Numbered from the stretch's first letter, positions 23,235 through 32,159 are shown. The stretch is 48,622 bases of DNA from CAYHYG01 sp964360835 (GCA_964360835.1 CAYHYG010000004.1:1-48622); one strand, 5' to 3'. Translations and numbers: made by a program. Notes: generated by a model from the letters alone, not told the origin.

Positions 23235-25541
23235 TCAAGGGTTAGCAACTCCGCCGGGATTTTTACCGCCGCTTGAACGTCGAATATCGAAAATATAGGT
23301 TTTAGACTTCATATTACTAGCTGCATCAAGAGCTTTAACCTCAAGTGTGTAGAGGCCGTTCGTGAGCGGCGTTGCGTCCCAACTATAGAGACATGAAGAA
23401 TTCTGACAGCTATGCAGTAATTGACCGTTAATGTTTATGATAATTTCTTGTACATATGTGGTGGTATCGTATGACTCAACATGAATAGGAATAATCCCTG
23501 GATTCGTGATAACTGTCCGACCTCCTTCGCTGAATTTGGGGTTCAGAATAGTTACATCTGGGGCTTGCCCATCTACAAAGACAACCGAACTCATAGACCT
23601 CGAAAAATTTGGTGCTGTTACATTTTCAATCTCATGACTCACTGAGTATACGCCATTAACCGCATCCGTAGGAATATCAATACTGAATCTAATGTCCTGA
23701 ACAGATACGGGATCAACACCTTGTAACCATGATGACGGCGTATAGAACCAAGAATCATCCGGAGGAATGGTGCTAACGTTAAATAAGGATGAGCCACAAG
23801 ACCCGTTATCATTATTTGAAAACTGCAAAGTATAATTTGTGCTCTGGCCGGGTTTGACGGCCAATAAATCAATATTTTCATCTAGCACTATCCTGGCTGT
23901 AGGAACGGTGTGGACGCAAGAAAAATCCACTCTGACAATTGCTTCTGAGGTTGACGTACTTATTGTCGAGAGCGAAATACCCGTCAATGGGTCCGAAAAC
24001 GTTTCATTCACACCTAGTACACTATTCTGAAAATCACTTCCTAAACCATTGTTGGGGCGGGCATCTACTAACAAACTTCGATAAAAAACTGACGGAAAGA
24101 TATCGGGAGCTAAATGAAGAGACACTCCTGCCAAAATTGGATTATTACTCGCGAAATTATCAAATACGCCACTTGACTGTCGATACGAGATATACAAATA
24201 TTGGCTTGGGACTCCCGGAAATTGTTCATAGAGCCGAGGAATACGTAACATTTTCGGTTGACTGTTAGAAAATTCAAGAGGCCCCAAATTATAATATGCA
24301 CTTTGAGATGATGCGGGGATAGTAACAAGAGAATTCGTGTCGATGACCCCTATCTGACCTTTATGATAAGCGGTCATTTGACGTTCCGACAATGCCATCA
24401 TATCAACCGGGTCAGCATAATATCGGATCTGACAGGATTCGCTGAGCGATACTTTTTGACCAGCACTATAGCATTCAATGGCATCCGCATGATTTGCCCC
24501 CAACCAATGACCCATCTCATGGGCAGTATAAAGAACTCCCGTTCTACCGTTGACGATTGACCAATCCTGTCCGCTAGAATAAGACCCGCCCATTGCGGGG
24601 CATCCCGCCATCTGCGCAGAAAAAAACACAATATGATCGTAACCCGATAGATTAATATTTTCACTCGATGCCTGCTGTTTGACCTGATCCGTCAAGCCAG
24701 CTAGATCATTACAAACAGTCAAGTCATTATCTCGGTCAATTGTGATCCAACCATAGACGTCCCCGTCTGGCCTATCACGACCGACCAAACTAATCTGACC
24801 GTAAGTCGTTTCTTGGAGCAAAGTATTAACACTCCTGCTCGCCGTAAAGACTTGACTGCGCATAAAATCAATTGTTGTCGGCTGAGACACATCATCGCGA
24901 TAATTGAATAGGACGATGGCGGTCTTTTGCGCACCATTTACACGGACGGTCGGATTACTGATTGCTTCAATGTCCTTCTCATTTTCTATATACAAATTCT
25001 GATTAAACTTCCAAGCCTGTAAACTAACTTTTTGAGAGCCGCCAAAAAATGAGAGTGGGTTTGCGAAACGCAAGTCATATATTACACCATCCTCTCCCTC
25101 GAGAGTGTAATAATCGTCCGCCTCGGGAGCACCTATGATATCTCGGTGGTGTTTCTGAATAGTACCGCGGACTTTTATTCTTGTTTCCAAGTCTGTGGCT
25201 AGAGAGGCGGGCAAGCGTCTCCGTTCCTCCTCAGCCATGACTAGGTTAAAAAAATTCCAGGGTTGGCGGCTCAAATGTGTCTCTATAATTTGTTTTCTTC
25301 TAGCCGCTGTCTCTTTCAATTTTTGATATATTTTTTCCGCCTCATCATTTGTCTTATGAAGTTCGTTGTTTAAAGACATCAATTCCCGAATCAGTCCTCT
25401 GTTTAAATAATTGATTGTCTTTGGCATGGGTACATGTCGCACCTCATCAAAGGTGACCGTGGCCTGAACCACTAAAGAATACGCCACAAAGGCGACAGCA
25501 GATAGTATGGATACAGCAGCCAAAAGAGGTATCTTTTGCAT
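23235..25541 (-). CDS. Large secreted metzincin-type zinc metalloprotease with Ig-like domains
   Basis: From ATG 25541 the product has 768 residues; TATAAT ends six bases upstream, so the upstream GTG would precede the message. An N-terminal anchor (LLAAVSILSAVAFVAYSLVV) and a charged helical stretch come first. The peptidase domain carries HEMGHWLGANH (residues 341-351), the HExxHxxGxxH zinc motif of metzincins, most like M11/M43-type enzymes, with a plausible Met-turn at VDMMAL. After about residue 535 there are beta-sandwich modules (GQSTNYTLQFSNNDNGSCG, then SEGGRTVITNPGIIPIHVES) resembling NEW3/Ig-like domains, and the Gly/Pro end GGKNPGGVANP. It is predicted to act outside the cell; whether it stays anchored is uncertain. 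Confidence 0.85.
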   Translation of the reverse strand: MQKIPLLAAVSILSAVAFVAYSLVVQATVTFDEVRHVPMPKTINYLNRGLIRELMSLNNELHKTNDEAEKIYQKLKETAARRKQIIETHLSRQPWNFFNLVMAEEERRRLPASLATDLETRIKVRGTIQKHHRDIIGAPEADDYYTLEGEDGVIYDLRFANPLSFFGGSQKVSLQAWKFNQNLYIENEKDIEAISNPTVRVNGAQKTAIVLFNYRDDVSQPTTIDFMRSQVFTASRSVNTLLQETTYGQISLVGRDRPDGDVYGWITIDRDNDLTVCNDLAGLTDQVKQQASSENINLSGYDHIVFFSAQMAGCPAMGGSYSSGQDWSIVNGRTGVLYTAHEMGHWLGANHADAIECYSAGQKVSLSESCQIRYYADPVDMMALSERQMTAYHKGQIGVIDTNSLVTIPASSQSAYYNLGPLEFSNSQPKMLRIPRLYEQFPGVPSQYLYISYRQSSGVFDNFASNNPILAGVSLHLAPDIFPSVFYRSLLVDARPNNGLGSDFQNSVLGVNETFSDPLTGISLSTISTSTSEAIVRVDFSCVHTVPTARIVLDENIDLLAVKPGQSTNYTLQFSNNDNGSCGSSLFNVSTIPPDDSWFYTPSSWLQGVDPVSVQDIRFSIDIPTDAVNGVYSVSHEIENVTAPNFSRSMSSVVFVDGQAPDVTILNPKFSEGGRTVITNPGIIPIHVESYDTTTYVQEIIININGQLLHSCQNSSCLYSWDATPLTNGLYTLEVKALDAASNMKSKTYIFDIRRSSGGKNPGGVANP

Positions 25542-25753
25542 ACCAGAATTATACACCGTTTATCAAGATAGATATAGTCTCTAAGAATCTCTCGTTCAAG
25601 TTATAATCTTAATGTCGATAAAGGCGAATCAGCCAACGTGTATATCCAGAGATGCGCGCTTTTCATCAATGTGCTTCATTTGGCGAAAGCAAAAAAAATA
25701 ACTTAAAATCCAAAACTTTTGTTTCTTCTGTATTATTTTTTAGTCTTAACTTT

Positions 25754-26164
25754 TTACTTGTCTTCTTGCCCTGATCTTGCCGAAAGGTGACTTTCCTTGA
25801 TCCCTTCCTGAATAGTATCCAATGGCAACAAAGCACACTTCAACCGACTTGGCCCCATCTCTACTCCTAATATTTCCTCTATCTCCTTCGTACCCCAAGA
25901 CAAAACCTCATCCAAGGTTTTGTCTTTCAACATTTCCGTTAACAGAGACGCTGACGCCACACTAACCGAGCATCCAGTGCCTTCAAACATTATCTTCTCA
26001 ATAATTTTAAGCTTTGGGCTATCGGCTTTAAGTTTTATATACATCGAAACATGGTCACCACACGACAGATTCATCCCAATTTTAATAATATCGGCTGTCT
26101 CATCTTTGCCGAAGTTCAGCGGATGTTTGTAGAGTTCGATGATTTGTTGGGCGTGCGGGTTCAT
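25754..26164 (-). CDS. sufU: Iron-sulfur cluster scaffold/sulfurtransfer protein, SufU/IscU-like
   Basis: SufU accepts sulfur from SufS (as a zinc protein) or acts as a scaffold in Gram-positive-type Suf systems. The 136-residue protein has the three ligand cysteines, Cys35 in LSCGD, Cys65 in GTGCSVS and Cys110 in RLKCALL, plus Asp37. It has Lys rather than His before the third Cys, as in SufU, but lacks the insertion usually seen before it in Bacillus SufU. Last gene of the suf operon, 150 bases after sufS with a palindromic repeat between. A broken second copy lies at 22.96 kb. Confidence 0.92.
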   Translation of the reverse strand: MNPHAQQIIELYKHPLNFGKDETADIIKIGMNLSCGDHVSMYIKLKADSPKLKIIEKIMFEGTGCSVSVASASLLTEMLKDKTLDEVLSWGTKEIEEILGVEMGPSRLKCALLPLDTIQEGIKESHLSARSGQEDK

Positions 26165-26178
26165 AAATTTTACCTTTT

Positions 26179-26294
26179 GCGAGCTGCTCTGAGCGAAGCA
26201 ATCTAGTTTATCTAATCTACAAGCTAGATTGCTTCTCCCGCTTGCCCGCCCCGCTCCGCTTGTCGGGCCGGGGATGCCGGGATCGCAAATGATG
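26179..26294. repeat. Dispersed palindrome family B, copy between sufS and sufU
   Basis: GCGAGCTGCTCTGAGCGAAG, then CAATCTAG and, after a spacer, CTAGATTGCTTCTCCCGC, a CGGGCCGGG stretch and GATCGCAAATG. The arms GAAGCAATCTAG/CTAGATTGCTTC are perfect complements. Confidence 0.8.
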
Positions 26295-26314
26295 TAGGTT
26301 TAGCTGCAGGTTAT

Positions 26315-27541
26315 TTAATTGCTGTATGTACTAATCGTTTCTTTCAGCGCTGAAATTAAACTATCAGCTTCTTCTTTCGTATTATAAATGTAGAAACTCG
26401 CTCTCGTACTACCATTCAACCCCAACTGCGTATGCAATGGCTGAGTGCAATGATGCCCAGCGCGGACGGCAATACCGTGTTTGTCCAACTCGGCAGCAAT
26501 ATCATGCGGATGGACACTATCAATGGTGAAAGCAATAACTCCAATACGATTATCAACGTCAATTGGACCTACAATATGCAATTTTTCAATCTGCTTCATC
26601 TGTTCCAGAGCATACGTCGTCAATTCTCGTTCATGCTCATGAATAGCTGACCAACCAATAGCTTGCAGATAATCAATAGCCACACCTAGACCTATCACTC
26701 CAGCCATATTCGGCGTGCCGGCTTCAAATTTCCAGGGTAGATCATTAGCTACAAAATCTTCTTTGGTCACTGCCTTGATCATCTCACCGCCACCATGAAA
26801 CGGCTTCATCGTCTGTAAAATAGCTTCTTTGGCATAGAGCGCGCCAATGCCAGTCGGACCGCACATCTTGTGCCCGGAGAAAGCAAAAAAATCACAATCC
26901 AAATCTTGCACATCAATCTGCGTATGCGGCACAGACTGGGCGCCGTCAAGGAGAACTAAAGCTCCTGCTTCATGGGCTTGCTTGATCAATGGTTTGACGT
27001 CATACAGCAAACCTAAGGTGTTGGAGGCGTGGGTCAGGGCGACTAATTTTACTTTTCCGCTGGATAATAATTGTGCCAATTTTTCATGTACGGGCGATTC
27101 ATGAATCGCCCCGACAGAATCCAGCCATTTCAAACCCACGCCTAGCTCCTCCGCCAGCATCTGCCACGGAACAATATTAGAATGATGATTGATAATGGAA
27201 ACAACAATTTCATCTCCCGCTTGCAGACTGTGTCTGGCCCAAGCATAGGCGACCAGATTGATACTCTCGGTAGTACCACGAGTGAAAATAATTTCTTTGG
27301 TTGAAGAAGCATTGAGTAAACCACGAACCTTCTCCCGTGAATCTTCATAGGCTTTGGTGGCTTCTTCGGCTAGGGTATGAATACCACGGTGCACGTTGGC
27401 GTTATACTTTTTATAATAATCGCTTTCCGCTTCAATCACTACATTTGGTTTTTGAGTGGTAGCTGCATTATCAAGATAGATTAATGGTTGACCATTAACT
27501 TGTCGATTTAAAATTGGGAAGTCCTGACTTAAATCTAACAT
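26315..27541 (-). CDS. sufS: Cysteine desulfurase SufS
   Basis: SufS removes sulfur from cysteine with pyridoxal phosphate and passes it to SufU. The 408-residue protein has YLDNAATTQKP at the start, the cofactor-contacting NHHSN, the PLP-binding Lys225 in FSGHKMCGPTG, and the persulfide Cys365 in RAGHHCTQPLH, in the short-loop arrangement of group II enzymes (SufS rather than IscS). Overlaps the upstream NUDIX gene by seven bases, so translation is coupled. Confidence 0.96.
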   Translation of the reverse strand: MLDLSQDFPILNRQVNGQPLIYLDNAATTQKPNVVIEAESDYYKKYNANVHRGIHTLAEEATKAYEDSREKVRGLLNASSTKEIIFTRGTTESINLVAYAWARHSLQAGDEIVVSIINHHSNIVPWQMLAEELGVGLKWLDSVGAIHESPVHEKLAQLLSSGKVKLVALTHASNTLGLLYDVKPLIKQAHEAGALVLLDGAQSVPHTQIDVQDLDCDFFAFSGHKMCGPTGIGALYAKEAILQTMKPFHGGGEMIKAVTKEDFVANDLPWKFEAGTPNMAGVIGLGVAIDYLQAIGWSAIHEHERELTTYALEQMKQIEKLHIVGPIDVDNRIGVIAFTIDSVHPHDIAAELDKHGIAVRAGHHCTQPLHTQLGLNGSTRASFYIYNTKEEADSLISALKETISTYSN

Positions 27542-27978
27542 TTTAAAAATTTCTCTTGATCAAAAGGTGGATATAATATGACCCGTTTCTCAAGTATGTC
27601 TTTGACTGGTATCCAATAAGCATCAAACTCATACTTCTCTTCGACAATGTGGATTTTATCTTTGTCCTCTATATCCTTATATACCAGTGCGGCTCTAAAA
27701 AGGTATATAGTCTGATGTCTTGACTGACCCTCGTAGATAAATGGATTATCAATAATCCCCAAACTTTCCAACTCATCTAACTCAGAATTCAGCTCCTCTC
27801 TAATCTCACGACGAATACCCGTCTCTGGATCTTCTCCAGAATCCAAACTGCCCCCTAGCAAACGATAAAATATTTCGTCTTTAACCTTGTCGTAGCCTTT
27901 GCTAACTAGAAGACGCCCACGATTATCCATCAAGATACACATTACCTTCTCGACTGATATAATCTTCGAATTATTCAT
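27535..27978 (-). CDS. NUDIX hydrolase inside the suf operon
   Basis: The 147-residue protein has a Nudix box GGSLDSGEDPETGIRREIRE followed by EL, matching the Gx5Ex7REUxEE core; the usual Gly after EE is Asn-Ser. The start IISVEKVMCILMDNRGRLLV and the YQSRHQTIYLF-like strand fit the fold. Such enzymes hydrolyse nucleoside diphosphate derivatives; the substrate is unknown. It overlaps sufD by four bases and sufS by seven, so it is translated as part of the operon although it is not a known Suf component. Confidence 0.87.
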   Translation of the reverse strand: MNNSKIISVEKVMCILMDNRGRLLVSKGYDKVKDEIFYRLLGGSLDSGEDPETGIRREIREELNSELDELESLGIIDNPFIYEGQSRHQTIYLFRAALVYKDIEDKDKIHIVEEKYEFDAYWIPVKDILEKRVILYPPFDQEKFLKC

Positions 27979-28778
27979 AGATTATTTAATTTCCTTACTA
28001 GTAACTCTGCTGTCACCATCTTTACTCCTTCCTCCTTTATACTTTCTACTATCGCAGAGACGAATCCCTCCAGTATTAAACTCCTCGCTTCGCTTTCCGT
28101 CAATCCACGGCTGGTTAAATACAGCAAATCTTCAATCTTTAATTTACTCTGGCTAGCGCTGTGACTAGCCTTCACATCATTAGCATCAATTTCCAATCCA
28201 GGGATAGTAATATTCTTGGCCGTATCGGATAATACGTAAGTATCATGGCGCAGATAGGAATTGGTCTGCTGAGCGTCTTTTTTGATTTTAATCAGCCCAT
28301 TAAAGGCGGATTGGGCCGATCCAGAGAGAATTGTTTTGACCGTAATATCTGAAGTCGCGTTTGACGCAACGTGAATGTTATTAGCCACAAGATTTATCTC
28401 TTGCTCACCGGTGCCAACTACCACAATCTTTTGAAGGCTCGTCGCGCCAGAACCTTCCAAATATACTTCTTGGATCAATTCCGATGTTGACCCACCGAGG
28501 ATAATCGTGATTAACTCCAGCTTGGCATTCTGCTGTAAATAAAATTGTCGCGTACGAAAACTATCCTGCTGAGCGGGATCGTTTTGGAATATGACATACT
28601 GAATATCAGAGTTGGCCTCAACAATTATCTCCTGACAGTCAATAGCGTCGGTTAATTCATCAATAATGAATTGACTGCCATTTAGTTTCTTTTCACTTGA
28701 ACCAAAATCAACATCTGCCCAGGATTTTTGTCTAGCTGGAACTGGAAGGGTCTGTAATGTTTTAAATATTTCTGACAT
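27975..28778 (-). CDS. sufD: SufD-type Fe-S cluster assembly protein
   Basis: SufD pairs with SufB and SufC in the SufBC2D scaffold. The 267-residue protein is shorter than E. coli SufD (about 420) because the N-terminal helical part is reduced, but keeps the right-handed beta-helix and the C-terminal region NDVKASHSASQSKLKIEDLLYLTSRGLTESEARSLILEGF, which is diagnostic of the SufB/SufD family. Short SufD versions occur in other reduced genomes. Located directly after sufB. Confidence 0.9.
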   Translation of the reverse strand: MSEIFKTLQTLPVPARQKSWADVDFGSSEKKLNGSQFIIDELTDAIDCQEIIVEANSDIQYVIFQNDPAQQDSFRTRQFYLQQNAKLELITIILGGSTSELIQEVYLEGSGATSLQKIVVVGTGEQEINLVANNIHVASNATSDITVKTILSGSAQSAFNGLIKIKKDAQQTNSYLRHDTYVLSDTAKNITIPGLEIDANDVKASHSASQSKLKIEDLLYLTSRGLTESEARSLILEGFVSAIVESIKEEGVKMVTAELLVRKLNNL

Positions 28779-28798
28779 ATTTTATATACCAACGAACG

Positions 28799-28826
28799 GT
28801 AGGGACAGGTCGCGACCTGTCCCTAC
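28799..28826. repeat. Dispersed palindrome family A, perfect 28-base copy
   Basis: GTAGGGACAGGTCG and its exact reverse complement CGACCTGTCCCTAC are joined without a spacer, giving a perfect 28-base palindrome between sufB and sufD. Confidence 0.9.
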
Positions 28827-28837
28827 AAATGCATCAA

Positions 28838-30277
28838 TTACCCAACTGACCCTTCCATCTCCAACTCAATTAATCTATTTAATTCCACCGCATACTCCAG
28901 CGGTAACTGCTTCACAATCGGATCAATAAAACCATTGACGATCATACTCATAGCGTCTTCTTGGGTCAACCCGCGAGACATAAGATATAACAACTGCTCT
29001 TCACCAACTTTACCAACTGAAGCTTCATGCGCAATCGTCACATCGCTCTCACTAATCTGCATATCAGGAATCGTATCCGATGCAGATATATCATCGAGGA
29101 TTAACGCGTCGCAATTAACAGAAGTAGTGACGTTTTTTGAACCTTTAGAAACTTTTAGTAATCCGCGATAGACTGATCGGCCTCCTGCTTTGCTGATAGA
29201 CTTCATAATCACTCGTGAGGAGGTGTCAGAAGCCAGATGCATCACCTTAGCGCCCGTATCTTGTACTTGGTCTTTGTTAGCAAAAGCGAGTCCCAGATGG
29301 TCACAGGAGGCTCCACGACCTCGTAGGATGCTGCAGGGATAGAGCATAGTCACTCCAGAGCCCATATTGCCGCCAATCCATTCCATATGGGCGTATTCAT
29401 CAACGATGGCTCGCTTGGTATTCAAGTTATAGGTATTACGACTCCAATTCTCGACACTGCTGTAACGAAACTTGCTGTGTGGTTTGAGAATAACCTCGAC
29501 GCAACCAGCATGTAGTGAAATTTCACCACTGTTATATTTTGGCGCACTACAACCTTCGATATAGTGAGCGTCCGCTCCTTCCTCGACAATAATGAGTGTG
29601 TGTTCGAACTGTCCCATCTTACGCGCGTTCATACGGAAGTAGGCTTGTAATGGTTTTGTCACCTTCACGCCTTTCGGTACATAGAGAAACGTCCCACCAG
29701 ACCAGACAGCAGCGTGTAGGGCGGCAAATTTATGATCAGCCGGTGGTACTGATTTGGTCATGAAATATTCACGCACCAGCTCAGGATGCTTTTGTAGTGC
29801 TACATCCATATCTTCAAAGATTACACCCAAATCTTCCCATTCCTTTTGCAATTTATGATAGACATTGTTGGATTCGTATTGCGCGCCTACTCCTGCTAAA
29901 ACTTCCCGTTCAGCTTCAGGAATACCCAGACGTTCAAACGTCTTTTTAATTTCCGGCGCAACATCTTCCCACTTCTCTGTGCCTTTGATCTCTCCTGGTC
30001 TGGCATAATAAATAATATCGTCAAAATTAATCTTGGATAGATCGGGGCCAAAATTTGGCATGGGCTTTTCTAAAAATATTTTCAAAGCTTTCAACCGCAG
30101 CTCCCGCATCCAATCAGGCTCCTGCTTATCATCGGCGATCTTATGAATTAGGGTCTCAGATAAACCCTTAGTCGCCTCAGACATATACTCTGCTGAATCA
30201 GCATGATCAAAAATATCCCGATTTAACTCCTGGAAGATATGTTCTTTGGTTGTGGTTTTTTGTTCTGTTGGTTGCAT
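28838..30277 (-). CDS. sufB: SufB, Fe-S cluster scaffold
   Basis: SufB is the main scaffold for nascent clusters, working with SufC and SufD. The 479-residue product has normal length and the conserved blocks YARPGEIKGTEKWEDV, VPKGVKVTKPLQAYFRMN, IEGCSAPKY with CSAP cysteine, CVEVILKPHSKFRYSSVENWS, and the C-terminal segment DVTIAHEASVGKVGEEQLLYL with the conserved Glu. It is separated from sufD by the 28-base palindrome and from the VOC gene by two repeats, unlike the tight packing elsewhere in the operon. Confidence 0.97.
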   Translation of the reverse strand: MQPTEQKTTTKEHIFQELNRDIFDHADSAEYMSEATKGLSETLIHKIADDKQEPDWMRELRLKALKIFLEKPMPNFGPDLSKINFDDIIYYARPGEIKGTEKWEDVAPEIKKTFERLGIPEAEREVLAGVGAQYESNNVYHKLQKEWEDLGVIFEDMDVALQKHPELVREYFMTKSVPPADHKFAALHAAVWSGGTFLYVPKGVKVTKPLQAYFRMNARKMGQFEHTLIIVEEGADAHYIEGCSAPKYNSGEISLHAGCVEVILKPHSKFRYSSVENWSRNTYNLNTKRAIVDEYAHMEWIGGNMGSGVTMLYPCSILRGRGASCDHLGLAFANKDQVQDTGAKVMHLASDTSSRVIMKSISKAGGRSVYRGLLKVSKGSKNVTTSVNCDALILDDISASDTIPDMQISESDVTIAHEASVGKVGEEQLLYLMSRGLTQEDAMSMIVNGFIDPIVKQLPLEYAVELNRLIELEMEGSVG

Positions 30278-30286
30278 ATTATTTTC

Positions 30287-30364
30287 TCCATTTCCCCTCC
30301 TTGGTAAGGAGGGGCGCGGGGTGGTTCGTTGATCTGGTTTGGACAGGTCGCGACCTGTCCCTAC
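30287..30364. repeat. Two adjacent dispersed repeats between the VOC gene and sufB
   Basis: The first part (30294-30327) is CCCCTCCTTGGTAAGGAGGG followed by GCGCGGGGTGGTT, a hairpin repeat. The second (30341-30364) is GGACAGGTCG/CGACCTGTCC plus CTAC, another copy of palindrome family A. No gene lies in this 100-base spacer. Confidence 0.8.
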
Positions 30365-30380
30365 AGTGCAAATACCGAAA

Positions 30381-30746
30381 TTAACTTTCTCTCAAATAAA
30401 ACTCCAACCGTATCCCATCCGGATCATCGAACCAGATGAATTCTTTACCACCATATTTGTCTATTTGAATCCCACTATGCTTAATATTGGCTATATTTAA
30501 TTTCTTCTCATATACTCTCAATTCATCAATAGATTGCACGCCCAACGCTAAATGATTCAAACCGACATTTTTCTTATCGAAACTAGGCAGACTACTCTCT
30601 TTTTCTGCTAAAAATAGTTTTACTTCACCAATCTGCCAAGCAACATCGTCACCTGAGCTATGAATTGGCTGGCCTAAGAAAGCTGTATAAAACTTTGTCG
30701 CTTTTTTTAAACTATTTACGTATAGTACAATGTGATCAAGTTTCAT
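30381..30746 (-). CDS. VOC/glyoxalase-superfamily protein
   Basis: The 121-residue single-chain protein has two beta-alpha-beta-beta-beta modules: MKLDHIVLYVNSLKKATKFY and NHLALGVQSIDELRVYE. The usual metal ligands are in place: His5, His in GLNHLA, and Glu in IRLEFYL. Activity may be that of a glyoxalase, dioxygenase or resistance protein and cannot be told. It sits inside the suf operon between sufC and sufB, with palindromic repeats on both sides, which suggests a later insertion. Confidence 0.82.
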   Translation of the reverse strand: MKLDHIVLYVNSLKKATKFYTAFLGQPIHSSGDDVAWQIGEVKLFLAEKESSLPSFDKKNVGLNHLALGVQSIDELRVYEKKLNIANIKHSGIQIDKYGGKEFIWFDDPDGIRLEFYLRES

Positions 30747-30778
30747 AAGTTTTAAATTTTAATCTCTGATTTTTTGCT

Positions 30779-30874
30779 TTTGCGAGGCCAGCGGCTGGCC
30801 GAAGCAATCTAGTTTATCTATGCCACCGGGCCAGATTGCTTCGTCGTCGCGTCTGACGCGACATCCTCGCAAAT
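30779..30874. repeat. Dispersed palindrome family B, full copy
   Basis: Outer arms GCGAGG/CCTCGC, inner arms GAAGCAATCTAG and an imperfect CCAGATTGCTTC, and TCGCGTCTGACGCGA inside. It occupies the spacer between sufC and the VOC gene. Confidence 0.85.
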
Positions 30875-30882
30875 GGTAAATT

Positions 30883-31647
30883 TCAAGCTTTAACTTTAAA
30901 ACTTTCATACCCGTTTCGCTCCACCTCCTCCGCCAGCTCATACCCTCCGGACTTCACAATCCTGCCATCCACCATGATATGCACAAAATCCGGTTTCACT
31001 AGTTTCAGGATTCGATCATAATGCGTGATCAACAATAGACCAGTATCTTTCCTACTCAGACTATTGACGCTGGTACTGATAGCGCGTAGAGCATCAATAT
31101 CCAGACCAGAGTCAATCTCATCCAAAATTACATAGCGTGGATCAATAAATTGCATTTGTAATATCTCTAATTTCTTTTTTTCTCCGCCTGAGAATCCATG
31201 ATTGAGATAGCGATGCATGAAGGTCGAATCAATACCAACTTTCGTCATCAGATTTTCCAAAGTTTTGGTAAAATGAATCATCAAAGTTGGTTTGTACTCA
31301 TCACCCATAGTGGCTTTGCACTTGGCTTCATAGATAGCTTTGAGAAAAGTCGAGATTCGTACACCTTCGATCTCGCGTGGATATTGAAAGCCCAGAAATA
31401 ATCCTTGCAAAGAACGATCGTGCGGCTTCATCTCTAAAACATTTTTTCCATCCATGATGATCTCGCCGTCAGTGATCTCATATTTCGTGTTGCCAATCAA
31501 GGCTTGCGATAAACTACTTTTACCAGAACCGTTCGGCCCCATGATCGCATGAACTTCACCAAGATTAATCGTCAACGACAAATCATGGATGATATCCTGA
31601 CCCTGACCCCCAACCCTGACCCTGATGTCCTTAATTTCCAATGCCAT
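30883..31647 (-). CDS. sufC: SufC, ABC-type ATPase of the Fe-S assembly complex
   Basis: SufC is the ATPase of SufBC2D. The 254-residue product has Walker A GPNGSGKSS (residues 37-45), the variant signature FSGGEKKKLEILQM, Walker B YVILDEIDSGLDID and the H-loop LLITHYDRIL, matching the SufC subfamily (for example SFGGYR-like ending SGGYELAEEVERNGYE). It starts one base after the rrf2 stop, so the two are translated in tandem. Confidence 0.97.
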   Translation of the reverse strand: MALEIKDIRVRVGGQGQDIIHDLSLTINLGEVHAIMGPNGSGKSSLSQALIGNTKYEITDGEIIMDGKNVLEMKPHDRSLQGLFLGFQYPREIEGVRISTFLKAIYEAKCKATMGDEYKPTLMIHFTKTLENLMTKVGIDSTFMHRYLNHGFSGGEKKKLEILQMQFIDPRYVILDEIDSGLDIDALRAISTSVNSLSRKDTGLLLITHYDRILKLVKPDFVHIMVDGRIVKSGGYELAEEVERNGYESFKVKA

Positions 31648-31648
31648 A

Positions 31649-32047
31649 TTATTTCAAATCCAACAACGTAGTCTTTTTAAATTGTTCATCCAGCATATCC
31701 GTCACCTTACTCCAATATTTCCGATGACCGCAGGTCTGCTTAGTCAGACAAACATGGTCTGCTGCTAGACAACTGATCGGCTGTACTTCACCATCAAGCG
31801 CAATCAGAACTTGGTGTAGGTTGATGCTCTCTGCTGGTTTTGCCAATCTAATGCCACCGTGTATTCCTTCTTTGCTCTCAATTAACCCGGCCTGTTTCAA
31901 GGGTTTGATAATCTGCTGTAGATAATTAGCCGAGCGATGGGTCAAATCGGCAATTTCAGATAACGAAATATAGGCCGCTGGCCTGCCAGCCAAAACTTCC
32001 ATTACTTCTAGACCATATTGTACGCGAGTAGATAGCTTAAAACTCAT
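31649..32047 (-). CDS. Rrf2-family Fe-S regulator of the suf operon
   Basis: Rrf2 proteins (IscR, SufR-like, NsrR) are winged-helix repressors, some with a [2Fe-2S] cluster. The 132 residues show the helix-turn-helix (ISLSEIADLTHRSANYLQQIIKPL) and the cysteines Cys93, Cys100 and Cys106 plus His108, spaced 6, 5 and 1, close to the IscR pattern (5, 5, 2). It heads the suf operon, as regulators of this type often do, so autoregulation and control of suf by cluster status are likely. The start codon lies within a palindrome. Confidence 0.9.
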   Translation of the reverse strand: MSFKLSTRVQYGLEVMEVLAGRPAAYISLSEIADLTHRSANYLQQIIKPLKQAGLIESKEGIHGGIRLAKPAESINLHQVLIALDGEVQPISCLAADHVCLTKQTCGHRKYWSKVTDMLDEQFKKTTLLDLK

Positions 32048-32067
32048 AGTTAAGTGCTATGAGTTTA
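32040..32067. promoter_or_regulatory. Palindrome over the rrf2 start codon, candidate operator
   Basis: AACTCATAG and CTATGAGTT (with outer A and T extension) flank TTAAGTG. One arm contains the rrf2 ATG. The symmetry fits a dimeric Rrf2 binding site or an RNA hairpin hiding the start codon. Confidence 0.5.
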
Positions 32068-32090
32068 ATATATTCCGCTAATATGGTCAA
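32062..32090 (-). promoter_or_regulatory. Promoter of rrf2-suf
   Basis: Minus strand: TTGACC, 17 bases, TAAACT; leader about eight bases. GCTAATAT-type motifs occur at 32077-32083, 32098-32105 and 32130-32140, the latter as CTAATATTAG, and may be additional regulator sites. Confidence 0.5.
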
Positions 32091-32159
32091 TTCTTTGGCT
32101 AATATTTTTATACTTAGACAATAATTCCCTAATATTAGCCAGATTTCTTTTTTTTATAC

